A DNA stretch of 7,009 nucleotides. It comes from an uncultured Verrucomicrobiales bacterium (lineage in GTDB: Bacteria > Verrucomicrobiota > Verrucomicrobiae > Limisphaerales > CANJSG01). A program made the position numbers and the translations under genes. Below the pieces are notes generated by a model. The model did no database searches, had not been told where the DNA came from, and was given only the letters and a program-made list of their open reading frames with translations. The stretch covers positions 1-7,009 of the forward strand of contig CAMLMI010000247.1 in NCBI GenBank assembly GCA_946480965.1, read 5' to 3'. Of the stretch, positions 1-6,034 are shown piece by piece; position 1 is the first letter of the stretch; each line of letters starts with the position of its first letter.

Positions 1-1992
1 GGGGTCAGGGGTGGGTTGGCCACTGAGTTCCACCGAGACTTCCGTTCCGGCGGGCGCGTGTTTGAGTGCGTTGTCGATCAGGTTGACCAAGGCCTGCTGG
101 ATCGCGCGGGCGTCTCCCATCACCGTAGCCGCCGTTGTGAAACGGCGGACTTGATGCTCCCTCTTGGACGGCTCCTCCGCCTCGTCACCTCGGCGGCTAC
201 CGGCGAGGCACAACCTCACGCCGTGCTGGGCCGCCACCGGTTCCAGCAACCGCACCGTCGTCTCGGTCAACGCGGCGAGGTCGGTCGGCTCCATGTCGTA
301 TTCTTTCCGGCCCTGCTCGATGCGGGAGAAGTCTAGGACATTTTCCACCAGCGACGAGAGCCGGCGGCATTCCTGGAGGATGAGGCCGAAGTATTCTCGC
401 TGCCGTTCCGGTTCGGCCGGGGCGCCGCGCGTGAGGTTTTCCGTCATGAGCCGCACCGCCGCGATGGGCGCGCGCAGCTCGTGGGAAACGGCGGAAACGA
501 AGTTCGACTTCTGCTCGTTGAGCGCGAGCTGCCGATGGAAGGCGCGGCGGGCGAGGAGGAATCCGAGCACGGAGACCGCTGCCGCTCCCAGTGTGATCGA
601 TCCCATGAGCCAAGCCCGGCTCCGGGCACGCGCGAACAGCGCAGCCGGATCGGCTAAGAAAACTGTCACCCCCACGCTTGCCGGTCGAATCGTTGGGGGT
701 GGAACTTCAAAGCTCATTTCCGCAGGAAACACCGCGACGTTCGTCGGAATGGAATTGGCCGTGGGAGACGGCGCTCGAACCGAGAGGGAGGACTTCAGCG
801 AGGAAAACATCAACGGAGCGGTCGCGGAGGCCAATACGCGAGGAGTCTTTTCCCCGCCCTTCCTCACCAAAATCGGCCCCAGCGATTCTCCCTCCAACGT
901 CACCCCCAGACTGAACGGCCCACCTTTCCGAAGGCCGTTGTCAGTCGCCCACTCGCCGAGACTCGCTTTCAGTGTCTCCGCTGGAACGAAAATGACCGCA
1001 TCGGCCAACCATGCGGGCGATGTTCCGGAGCGGCGGTTTTCCTCGGGCGAAGCCGCCCATGCGAAGGTCCGTTGCCCAGAAACTTCAATCCATGCGGAAG
1101 ACTGGACCGGGCCACGCCCACCGAGCCGACCCGAGAGGGCGAAAATCATGGCGAGCCGTCTCCGCTCCTTCTCGACCATGTAGCGCAGTTGCGGAAACGA
1201 GCTTCGCGTCCGGCTCAGAACATGGTCGAAAAGCTCGGGTGAAATGGCTTCGCCCCATAACGCGAACTGGGCGGTGAGCCGTGAATCATCCCCCTCGAAC
1301 CGTTCGGCCAAATGAGCCAAGCCGAGCGCGGCCAAGGGGAGTCCGGACTCGGTGGGAACCCGACCAATCCGTCTGAGCTCGTTCAACAGCGGAGCTACAT
1401 CCGGTTTCTCCGCGAGGAGTCGGCGCAGTTCGGCGTTCGCCCGAGCCGGAGCCGATGGGGCGGTCGCCAAGAACTCATCCCAGAGCCGGGCTGCGTTGGT
1501 GGAGGCAGCCGGTTCCGTCAGGGCCCGGTCCCAGCAACGCAGCGATTCACCGGAGAGTTCGGAGTGCCATGCGGGAGGAACCGGCACGGCGTCCGGCCAG
1601 AGGACCAGTGGCAGGAGACCTCGTTCATCCAGAACGACCGTCTCGGTAAAGAATGGGCCCGCATCACGTCGGCCAATATGAGCCTCAGGGCGGATCCCTA
1701 TTTTTGCCCCTGTTTCGTGGACAGCGACCTTCCCGGCAAAGACGCGCGGGGCACGCGAGCCGTTTAGGATGGAGGCGACCGGCGGATTAGCGGCCTCACC
1801 GAGATGGTGCGCCAGATCCTTCGCCCAGCGTTCCGCCAGGATCTGCGCTTCTTGGACGGCATCGTCCTCCACGCTGTGATAGTCGCGCTGGATGGCCCAG
1901 ACTGAGGCGCCGACCAGCAGCCCGACCGGCAGCAGGATGAGCACGCCTTGCCAGAGAAAGCTCGGACTGCGGTTGGAGGTTCGGCGGCTCAT
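1..1992 (-). CDS. Membrane-bound sensor histidine kinase (partial, C-terminus beyond the left edge)
   Basis: This is a two-component sensor kinase: it autophosphorylates a histidine and passes the phosphate to a response regulator. Translating the reverse complement by hand gives 664 open codons from ATG 1992 to the window edge. Segments in order: a short basic N-terminus; TM1 at about residues 12-34; a periplasmic sensor of roughly 425 residues that I do not recognise; TM2 at about 460-481; and a HisKA domain with motif SHELRAP, phospho-acceptor His504. A partial HATPase follows, with N-box NLIDNALKH (Asn637, Asn641). No HAMP domain separates TM2 from HisKA. The G1, F and G2 boxes lie outside the window. 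Residues 598-623 are encoded by a palindromic repeat (see separate entry). No ribosome binding site is visible. An in-frame ATG at 2004 would add four residues (MPPP). The regulator partner is probably further left and is not seen. Confidence 0.93.
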   Translation of the reverse strand, partial: MSRRTSNRSPSFLWQGVLILLPVGLLVGASVWAIQRDYHSVEDDAVQEAQILAERWAKDLAHHLGEAANPPVASILNGSRAPRVFAGKVAVHETGAKIGIRPEAHIGRRDAGPFFTETVVLDERGLLPLVLWPDAVPVPPAWHSELSGESLRCWDRALTEPAASTNAARLWDEFLATAPSAPARANAELRRLLAEKPDVAPLLNELRRIGRVPTESGLPLAALGLAHLAERFEGDDSRLTAQFALWGEAISPELFDHVLSRTRSSFPQLRYMVEKERRRLAMIFALSGRLGGRGPVQSSAWIEVSGQRTFAWAASPEENRRSGTSPAWLADAVIFVPAETLKASLGEWATDNGLRKGGPFSLGVTLEGESLGPILVRKGGEKTPRVLASATAPLMFSSLKSSLSVRAPSPTANSIPTNVAVFPAEMSFEVPPPTIRPASVGVTVFLADPAALFARARSRAWLMGSITLGAAAVSVLGFLLARRAFHRQLALNEQKSNFVSAVSHELRAPIAAVRLMTENLTRGAPAEPERQREYFGLILQECRRLSSLVENVLDFSRIEQGRKEYDMEPTDLAALTETTVRLLEPVAAQHGVRLCLAGSRRGDEAEEPSKREHQVRRFTTAATVMGDARAIQQALVNLIDNALKHAPAGTEVSVELSGQPTPDP
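125..200. repeat. Palindromic repeat element inserted in frame within the histidine kinase gene
   Basis: The 76-nt segment is bounded by perfect 10-nt inverted ends: GTAGCCGCCG at 125-134 and CGGCGGCTAC at 191-200. Inside its left half is a perfect 8-bp hairpin, CCGCCGTT (129-136) against AACGGCGG (141-148), with loop GTGA. In its right half CCGCC (177-181) can pair with GGCGG (192-196). On the minus strand it is read through in frame and gives about 26 low-complexity, charged residues (598-623). They lie between the end of the HisKA helices and the VMGD segment before the N-box, where kinases usually have only a short loop. I infer an inserted dispersed element, comparable in principle to Rickettsia palindromic elements within genes. 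No clear target duplication is visible, and no second full copy lies in the window. Confidence 0.7.
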
Positions 1993-2067
1993 CGGCGGCG
2001 GCATGGTGCCGGGGACGATGCGCAGGGCAAGCCGGAGGAGTTGTCAGGGATTTGTGAAATCGGCCGC

Positions 2068-2221
2068 GTAGTGGCGGACGTCCCGTCTGCCGTAGAGGGC
2101 GGGCGTCCCGCGCCCGGATGCAAGGCGTTCATGGTGGATTGAGATCCCATGACAGAAGGAACGTTCCTATCCGGCGGGCTGGAAGCCGCGCCTCTACGGC
2201 AGGTGGGACACCCGCCGCTAC
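2068..2221. repeat. 154-nt imperfect inverted-repeat element (MITE/REP-like)
   Basis: The 31-nt outer arms at 2068-2098 and 2191-2221 are reverse complements with five differences, all transitions. The arms begin GTAG and end CTAC and share an exact CTGCCGTAGAGG core. Inside are a 6-bp hairpin, CGGGCG (2100-2105) with CGCCCG (2111-2116), and a perfect 12-nt palindrome AGGAACGTTCCT at 2157-2168. No transposase is encoded. The structure fits a non-autonomous dispersed repeat of the kind common in verrucomicrobial spacers. That family assignment is from memory of similar sequences and is an inference. The GTAG...CTAC ends are shared with the element at 125-200, although the inner arms differ. 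Confidence 0.65.
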
Positions 2222-2322
2222 GGGGCGCTGGCACGGGCGATGCGATCTTGGAGGCAGATCCCATGAAGACCCTGTTTCCAGTCGAGAAAGCGTCGGGTTC
2301 GCGCAGAAGGGGTGAGGTTCAC

Positions 2323-2339
2323 GCACCGGTAGTCGGTGC
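2323..2339 (+). other. Perfect 6-bp hairpin upstream of the membrane-protein gene
   Basis: GCACCG (2323-2328) pairs with CGGTGC (2334-2339) around a 5-nt loop GTAGT. It lies 113 nt upstream of the ATG at 2453. There is no U-tract, so it is not a standard terminator. It could be part of the 5' untranslated region or of a repeat. No function can be assigned. Confidence 0.35.
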
Positions 2340-2375
2340 AGAGGTGGGCGTGGAATTGCCGGGCAGGAAAGTCCG

Positions 2376-2407
2376 GCCAGCAGAGCGCGAAGTGGCCGTT
2401 CGCTGGC
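2376..2407 (+). other. Bulged hairpin in the leader of the membrane-protein gene
   Basis: GCGAA (2387-2391) pairs with TTCGC (2399-2403). The stem continues outside a 7-nt bulge as GCCA (2376-2379) with TGGC (2404-2407). It ends 45 nt before the start codon at 2453. It may be a structured leader, or only the folding expected of GC-rich DNA. Confidence 0.3.
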
Positions 2408-2442
2408 TCGCAGCGGAGTCGTGGGACATCCCCATCCAACCC

Positions 2443-2447
2443 GGAGG
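2443..2447 (+). promoter_or_regulatory. Shine-Dalgarno site GGAGG
   Basis: GGAGG lies 5 nt before ATG 2453. It decides the start of the membrane-protein gene against an in-frame ATG at 2336 that would add 39 hydrophilic residues encoded by hairpin-rich spacer DNA. It is the only well-placed ribosome binding site in the window. Confidence 0.75.
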
Positions 2448-2452
2448 CCACC

Positions 2453-4132
2453 ATGAATCCTGATGCATCTTCGCCCGATTCTCCCCAGCGCTCGTTCGTG
2501 CCGGAGGAAGCTTCGTCCGTCGCGTGGACCACCGACGGGGAGTTCTCCGATCCCTTCAACTGGCGGCAGTGGCTGCGCCGGCTGCTGGTCTGCAACCCGT
2601 TCTTCCTGCTCAGCGCGGCATTGCTGCTCTTCGGACTGAACCGGCTGTCGGTCGATCCGAATTTCCTCCAGCGCGAGGAGGCGAAGCTGCTCTTCAACTT
2701 CGGCGCGCTCCAGGGCTACGAGATCCTGGTGGTGGGCACGGCGCTGGTGCTGGCGCGGCGACGGATCTGGTATGACTCGTCGCTGCTGGTCGTGGTGGAG
2801 CAGGGGCTGTTGCTCGTGCCGTTCCTCTTCATCACGCAGGCGGCGTTGATCGACCGGCGGCTGGCGAGCGCGCTTTCGGTGGTGGCGGCGTTGCTGGCGC
2901 TGGCCCGGATGGCGGCGGTGCGGCGGTGGTTTCCGCGCTTCAATCTGCCGCGCGGGCTCGTCGGCCTGGGCGCGCTGGTGCTGGCGGCGAACCTCGCGCT
3001 CGTCTTTGTCTCGCGGCACGTGATGGAGACCACGTTCGAGAACTGGCAGCGGCCGAACGAACTCGTCTGGGCGCTGCTGTTGCCGCTGCTGGTGGCCGGC
3101 GCGAACCTGTTGCCGAAGCCCGTGGCGCATGGCGGCGCGGAACCGGAACGGCCATGGCTGCCGCTGCTGATCGCGCTGCTGTGGATGGCGGGCACGGCGG
3201 TGCATGTGTGGTGCGTGGCGTGGATCTGCAAGCTGCCGTTGGAGGCGCGGCACCTGGCCCCGGCATTGTGGGTGGCGGCGTGGACGGCGTTTCTGCGGCT
3301 GGGCGACTGCACGGCGACGCCTTCGCGGTTCGGGAAACAGATGCTGCTTGGATTGGCCGCGGCTTTGCCGCTGCTGGCTCTGGCGCGACCGGGATTGTGC
3401 GCGCTGTTGATGGGGTTCAACGGGGTCGCGTTGCTGGCGATGGCGTGGAAGGACGCGGAAATCCGCAGGCTCTCGCAGCATCTCGCGGTGGCGTCGTTCT
3501 CGGGCATGGTCGCGTGCATCGCGCCCGGATGGACGCCCGTATGGTTCGGCCCCCGGCTCTCGACGGCGGAGGTGCCGATGATCGGCATCGGTCTCTATCT
3601 GGTCGCGAGCGCGTTGTGGAGGAGCCATCCGGGCTTCGGCGTCGCGGCGGCTCTGATGGTGGCCGTGGGCGTCGAGAACCTGGGACTGGCGAGCTCGGCG
3701 CATGGCGTGGTCCAAACGGCGCTCCTCGTCCTGGTCGCGCACAGCCTGCGGTGGAACGATGCGGATTCCGCCGGCGCGATCTGGCTCCGACGCTGCGCTT
3801 TGGCCGGGTGGTGGTTGAACGCCGTGGTCTGGACGCGGAGCGCGGAATGGACGCCGGTCGGGGCGACCTGCGCTTCCGCCGCCGTGATCCTGTTGCTCTG
3901 GGTGCTGTGGACACGACGCGGGCATCCGGTGACGAAGCTGGTGCCCGTCGCGGCGCTGGCCGTGGCGCTGAGCGGTCCCGGGAATTCGCTGCAACAAACC
4001 GGTTCCACCGGTCTCTTGGCGGTGCTGGGCAGTCTGGGGCTGTTCGCGGCGGGTTTCGTGTTCGCCATGAAACGTCCCGCACGCGCGGCGTCCACGGCCG
4101 GAGAAGCCGCGCCCACGGAGAGCGTTTCCTAG
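2453..4132 (+). CDS. Polytopic membrane protein of unknown function, 559 aa
   Basis: I do not recognise a named family. The first 45 residues are hydrophilic and acidic, rich in Ser and Pro. From residue 48 (NPFFLLSAALLLFGLN) nearly the whole chain is hydrophobic helices, about 16-18 by eye, for example near 87-102, 110-131, 138-156, 167-187, 204-220, 236-258, 296-332, 373-389, 417-432, 470-487 and 520-539. Basic patches such as ARRRIWYD (101-108) sit in loops. The C-terminal 20 residues are again hydrophilic and rich in Ala and Glu. The block of about 80 residues from VCNPFFLLSA onward resembles uncharacterised membrane proteins I recall from Planctomycetes and Verrucomicrobia, but that is memory, not a search. 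No glycosyltransferase, exosortase or transporter motif is evident. The neighbour uppP makes an envelope role possible but unproven. The gene sits 146 nt before uppP and is probably transcribed separately. Confidence 0.88.
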   Translation: MNPDASSPDSPQRSFVPEEASSVAWTTDGEFSDPFNWRQWLRRLLVCNPFFLLSAALLLFGLNRLSVDPNFLQREEAKLLFNFGALQGYEILVVGTALVLARRRIWYDSSLLVVVEQGLLLVPFLFITQAALIDRRLASALSVVAALLALARMAAVRRWFPRFNLPRGLVGLGALVLAANLALVFVSRHVMETTFENWQRPNELVWALLLPLLVAGANLLPKPVAHGGAEPERPWLPLLIALLWMAGTAVHVWCVAWICKLPLEARHLAPALWVAAWTAFLRLGDCTATPSRFGKQMLLGLAAALPLLALARPGLCALLMGFNGVALLAMAWKDAEIRRLSQHLAVASFSGMVACIAPGWTPVWFGPRLSTAEVPMIGIGLYLVASALWRSHPGFGVAAALMVAVGVENLGLASSAHGVVQTALLVLVAHSLRWNDADSAGAIWLRRCALAGWWLNAVVWTRSAEWTPVGATCASAAVILLLWVLWTRRGHPVTKLVPVAALAVALSGPGNSLQQTGSTGLLAVLGSLGLFAAGFVFAMKRPARAASTAGEAAPTESVS

Positions 4133-4238
4133 GCGGGAACGATCAGAAATCGCCCCAGAAACAGGAACGCTTCGGCCTCCCGCCGACGGATCGACACCGG
4201 ACTGGCACGGGATCGTCACGACGGTTCCAGGACACGGA

Positions 4239-4260
4239 GCTTGAGTTCGCCAACTCGAGC
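4239..4260 (+). other. Hairpin between the membrane-protein gene and uppP
   Basis: GCTTGAGTT (4239-4247) pairs with AACTCGAGC (4252-4260), a 9-bp stem with one G-U pair and loop CGCC. There is no U-run after it, so it is a weak candidate terminator for the upstream gene. Its left arm contains the candidate uppP -35 hexamer, so an alternative is an operator-like dyad over the promoter. Confidence 0.4.
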
Positions 4261-4269
4261 GGGTCTAAA
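4241..4269 (+). promoter_or_regulatory. Candidate sigma-70-type promoter of uppP
   Basis: TTGAGT at 4241-4246 (4/6 to TTGACA) and TCTAAA at 4264-4269 (4/6 to TATAAT) are separated by exactly 17 nt. Transcription would start about 7 nt downstream, at roughly 4276-4278, which is the GTG start codon itself. With no Shine-Dalgarno site present, this suggests a leaderless transcript. The hexamers are imperfect, so this remains an inference. Confidence 0.45.
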
Positions 4270-4277
4270 CACCGGCC

Positions 4278-5066
4278 GTGCCTGACTGGTTGTCCATCGT
4301 CGTTCTGGGGATCATCGAAGGTCTCACCGAGTTTTTGCCCGTGTCGTCCACCGGCCACCTGCTGCTCGCGCAGAACAGCGGCTGGCTGCCCCAACAGTCG
4401 GACCTCTTCAACGTGGTCATCCAATCCGGCGCGGTGCTCGCGGTGCTGGTGGTCTTCGCCAAACGGGCGAAGGATCTCGCGCTCCGCTGGAAGCAGCCGG
4501 AAAACTCCGACTACCTCTCCAAGCTCGCGGTCTGCTTCCTCGTCACGGCGGCGGGCGGGCTGGTCCTGAAGAAGCTCGACTTCGAGCTGCCGGAAACGGC
4601 CGCGCCCGTCGCCTGGGCTACGGTGATCGGCGGCGTGGTCATCCTCGCGGTGGAACGCTGGCTCAAGGGACGGCGCGTGGACGACCGGCTCACCTGGACC
4701 ATCGCGCTGGCCGTGGCCGGTGCCCAATTGTTGGCGGCGACGTGTCCCGGGACGAGCCGGTCCGGGGCCTGCATTCTGGCCGCAATGGCTCTGGGCTTGG
4801 CCCGCCCGGCGGCCACGGAGTTCTCCTTTTTGATCGGAGTTCCAACGCTTCTTGCCGCTGGCGGATTGAAGATCGTTTCCGCGCTGCGCGACGGCACGGC
4901 GGCGAACGAGGACTGGGGGCTGGTGCTTTTGGGCACGGTGGTCTCAGCCGTGACCGCCTTCGTCGTCGTCAAATGGCTCCTGCGCTTCGTCCAGACCCAC
5001 ACGCTCAACGTCTTCGGCTGGTATCGGATCGCGCTGGGCGTGGCCATTCTTGCCTTCCTGCGGTAG
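4278..5066 (+). CDS. uppP: Undecaprenyl-diphosphate phosphatase (UppP/BacA)
   Basis: This integral membrane enzyme dephosphorylates undecaprenyl diphosphate to the monophosphate lipid carrier used for peptidoglycan and other envelope polymers. High levels of the family give bacitracin resistance. Both signature motifs are present: EGLTEFLPVSSTGH at residues 14-27 (Glu14, Glu18 and His27 of the active site) and PGTSRSGAC at 157-165 (Ser160, Arg161). The hydrophobic-helix pattern and the 262-aa length fit the family (about 265-273 aa). Residue 165 is Cys where the family nearly always has Thr (Thr178 in E. coli). The codon is TGC, with no sign of a frame problem. The start is GTG 4278: an in-frame TAA at 4266-4268 excludes anything longer, and the protein begins MPDWLSIVVLGIIEG as expected. 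No ribosome binding site is visible. Function is near certain; the effect of Cys165 is unknown. Confidence 0.96.
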   Translation: MPDWLSIVVLGIIEGLTEFLPVSSTGHLLLAQNSGWLPQQSDLFNVVIQSGAVLAVLVVFAKRAKDLALRWKQPENSDYLSKLAVCFLVTAAGGLVLKKLDFELPETAAPVAWATVIGGVVILAVERWLKGRRVDDRLTWTIALAVAGAQLLAATCPGTSRSGACILAAMALGLARPAATEFSFLIGVPTLLAAGGLKIVSALRDGTAANEDWGLVLLGTVVSAVTAFVVVKWLLRFVQTHTLNVFGWYRIALGVAILAFLR

Positions 5067-5346
5067 TTCTTGCCGCGTTTCGCCCGCCGCCAGCGGGGAG
5101 AAGCGGGCATTCCGCACACGGCCATTCCGGTGCCGCAGCCTCTTCATCCTCCTAGGGAAACGGAGTCCTAGGTCCACGCCCCAACGAATCCTCCGTCCCG
5201 GCCTTGGCACTGCCAATGAAGGGGTTAGGACCGCTCGTTTCCGGGTGGCGAAGGCCCGGGGGCGGTTCGTCCGGCATGGTCGCCCGCCAGAATCGGGGGT
5301 GGGAAATTTCGAGCGGTGGCCCGCTTTTGGCTGTCCATTAAGGACT
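5067..5346 (+). other. Intergenic region, no gene seen
   Basis: No protein-like frame lies here; the open frame that continues upstream of 5347 is arginine-rich and shadow-like. Just after uppP, CCCGC (5083-5087) can pair with GCGGG (5093-5097), or GCCCGC (5082-5087) with GCGGGC (5103-5108). Neither is followed by a U-run, so a terminator is possible but unproven. TCCTAGG is repeated at 5150-5156 and 5166-5172, and the inner CCTAGG copies can also pair as a 6-bp stem. No clear promoter for the next gene is visible. Confidence 0.45.
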
Positions 5347-5868
5347 ATGCAGCAGTGTTGGGTCTTTGCCGTAGCGACTTCGCGTCTTCACGCGGAGCAG
5401 GTCGTAGAACGTCTGCGCGCCGGAGGCGTGTCGGCGGGCGACGTGTCGGTGCTGGTCCCGGTGCCCGCCACGGGCGCGAGTGCCCGCCCGTTGGGAACGG
5501 TTCTTTCCATCGCGAAAAGCGGTCCCTTGGGCTGGCTGCGTTCCCTGGTGGAGCTGCCCTGCGCGCTCGGGCTTCCGGCCATCGCGGGCGGTCCCTTGGG
5601 TGATCTGCTGGATGCGGCCGGCACCGGCGGCCTCCTCCCGGCGCTGGAATCCCTGAACGTGGTCGAAGGCGATGCCCGCAGGCTCCTCGCCCGAGTGGAA
5701 GACGGCCAGGTGCTGCTGGCGGTCCGGACCGCGTCGCCGACGCGCTTTGTCCTCACCTGCGATCTTTTCCGCCGCGCCGGCGCGACCGATCTCACGGTCG
5801 CCCAGCCCGCAGAGAGCCATTCCCCGGCGGGCCGCCAAACGGCCTTCGCCCTGCCCCGGTTCGCCTGA
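5347..5868 (+). CDS. General-stress-protein 17M/YflT-like domain protein, divergent, 173 aa
   Basis: The role is unknown beyond the family's association with stress proteins. Residues 5-37 (WVFAVATSRLHAEQVVERLRAGGVSAGDVSVLVP, shown here only as the span) follow the N-terminal beta-alpha-beta pattern of this domain, in which a helix such as AEQVVERL leads to an ISVL-like strand. A Gly/Ala/Leu-rich middle follows at about 59-105 (GPLGWL, GLPAIAGGPLGDLL). Then comes an amphipathic segment with the family's RVEDGQVLLAVR-type strand at 116-127, and a closing FRRAGATDLTV at 141-151. The middle is less glycine-rich and more leucine-rich than typical members, and the last 20 residues look disordered. 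ATG 5347 fits the domain start. AAGGA ends only 2 nt before it, too close for a normal ribosome binding site. It is soluble or membrane-associated; there is no signal peptide. It is unlinked in function to its neighbours as far as can be seen. Confidence 0.72.
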   Translation: MQQCWVFAVATSRLHAEQVVERLRAGGVSAGDVSVLVPVPATGASARPLGTVLSIAKSGPLGWLRSLVELPCALGLPAIAGGPLGDLLDAAGTGGLLPALESLNVVEGDARRLLARVEDGQVLLAVRTASPTRFVLTCDLFRRAGATDLTVAQPAESHSPAGRQTAFALPRFA

Positions 5869-5890
5869 GCCGGACACGGCAGAGGGCGCA

Positions 5891-5979
5891 TCACGCCGAG
5901 ATCGCCAAGGCCGCAAAGGAAGGGGAAAGGATCGGCGTTTCAGATCTCACAGATCGTGCGCATCGCGTTCTTTGCGTGA
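5891..5979. repeat. Degenerate inverted repeat of the TCACGC...GCGTGA type
   Basis: TCACGC at 5891-5896 and GCGTGA at 5974-5979 bound an 89-nt stretch. The arms extend inward imperfectly: CCGCAAAGG on the left and TTCTTTGCG on the right. A GATCT (5943-5947) / AGATC (5951-5955) stem with loop CAC lies between them. It resembles the widespread bacterial intergenic repeats built from TTTCACGCAAAGxxGC units, here decayed. It may also serve as an end-of-transcript structure for the gene ending at 5868. The family resemblance is from recognition, not a search. Confidence 0.45.
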
Positions 5980-6034
5980 AACCCTGCTTTTTCGCGTCTC
6001 CGCTCCCACCGTCCCTTGATTCGCCACTTTCCTT

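Larger units (their letters stand above)
1993..2452. other. Divergent intergenic region, non-coding, rich in inverted repeats
   Basis: This spacer lies between the start of the leftward kinase gene and the start of the rightward membrane-protein gene, so it should hold the promoters for both. I could not pick convincing -35/-10 hexamers for either. It contains the 2068-2221 inverted-repeat element, an 11-nt direct repeat AGATCCCATGA at 2142-2152 and 2256-2266, and hairpins at 2323-2339 and 2376-2407. The short open frames crossing it are read through repeat sequence on both strands and have no protein-like features. Confidence 0.6.

Noticed and set aside
164..1183. Plus-strand frame of 339 codons
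   Set aside because: It is antisense to the histidine kinase, whose HisKA and N-box motifs prove the minus-strand frame.
1312..1767. Plus-strand frame of 151 codons with an ATG start
   Set aside because: It lies opposite the kinase sensor domain, which stays open throughout in the minus frame and joins TM1 to TM2. No plus-strand promoter, ribosome binding site or domain is seen.
1989..2264. Short minus-strand frame whose stop overlaps the kinase start (ATGA), suggesting translational coupling
   Set aside because: It is almost entirely a translation of the 2068-2221 inverted-repeat element, with no ribosome binding site and Pro/Ser/Arg-rich composition.
2364..2376. AGGAAAGTCCGG resembling the conserved GAGGAAAGUCCGGGCUC of RNase P RNA
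   Set aside because: Only about 12 nt match. The next bases and the other conserved rnpB blocks are absent nearby, so it is a chance match.
2129..4219. Open minus-strand frame of 696 codons
   Set aside because: It is antisense to the membrane-protein gene, is dominated by Arg/Gln/His/Pro low complexity typical of GC-rich shadows, and starts and ends in spacer or repeat DNA. The plus strand encodes coherent transmembrane helices.
2926..4569. Plus-strand frame of 547 codons overlapping both the membrane-protein gene and uppP
   Set aside because: It is a Gly/Arg/Ala-rich shadow in another frame that runs across two well-supported genes and has no domain pattern.
5050..5346. N-terminal extension of the stress-like protein from an ATG at 5050
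   Set aside because: It would begin inside uppP and add 99 Arg/Pro-rich residues with no domain; the recognised domain starts naturally at ATG 5347.
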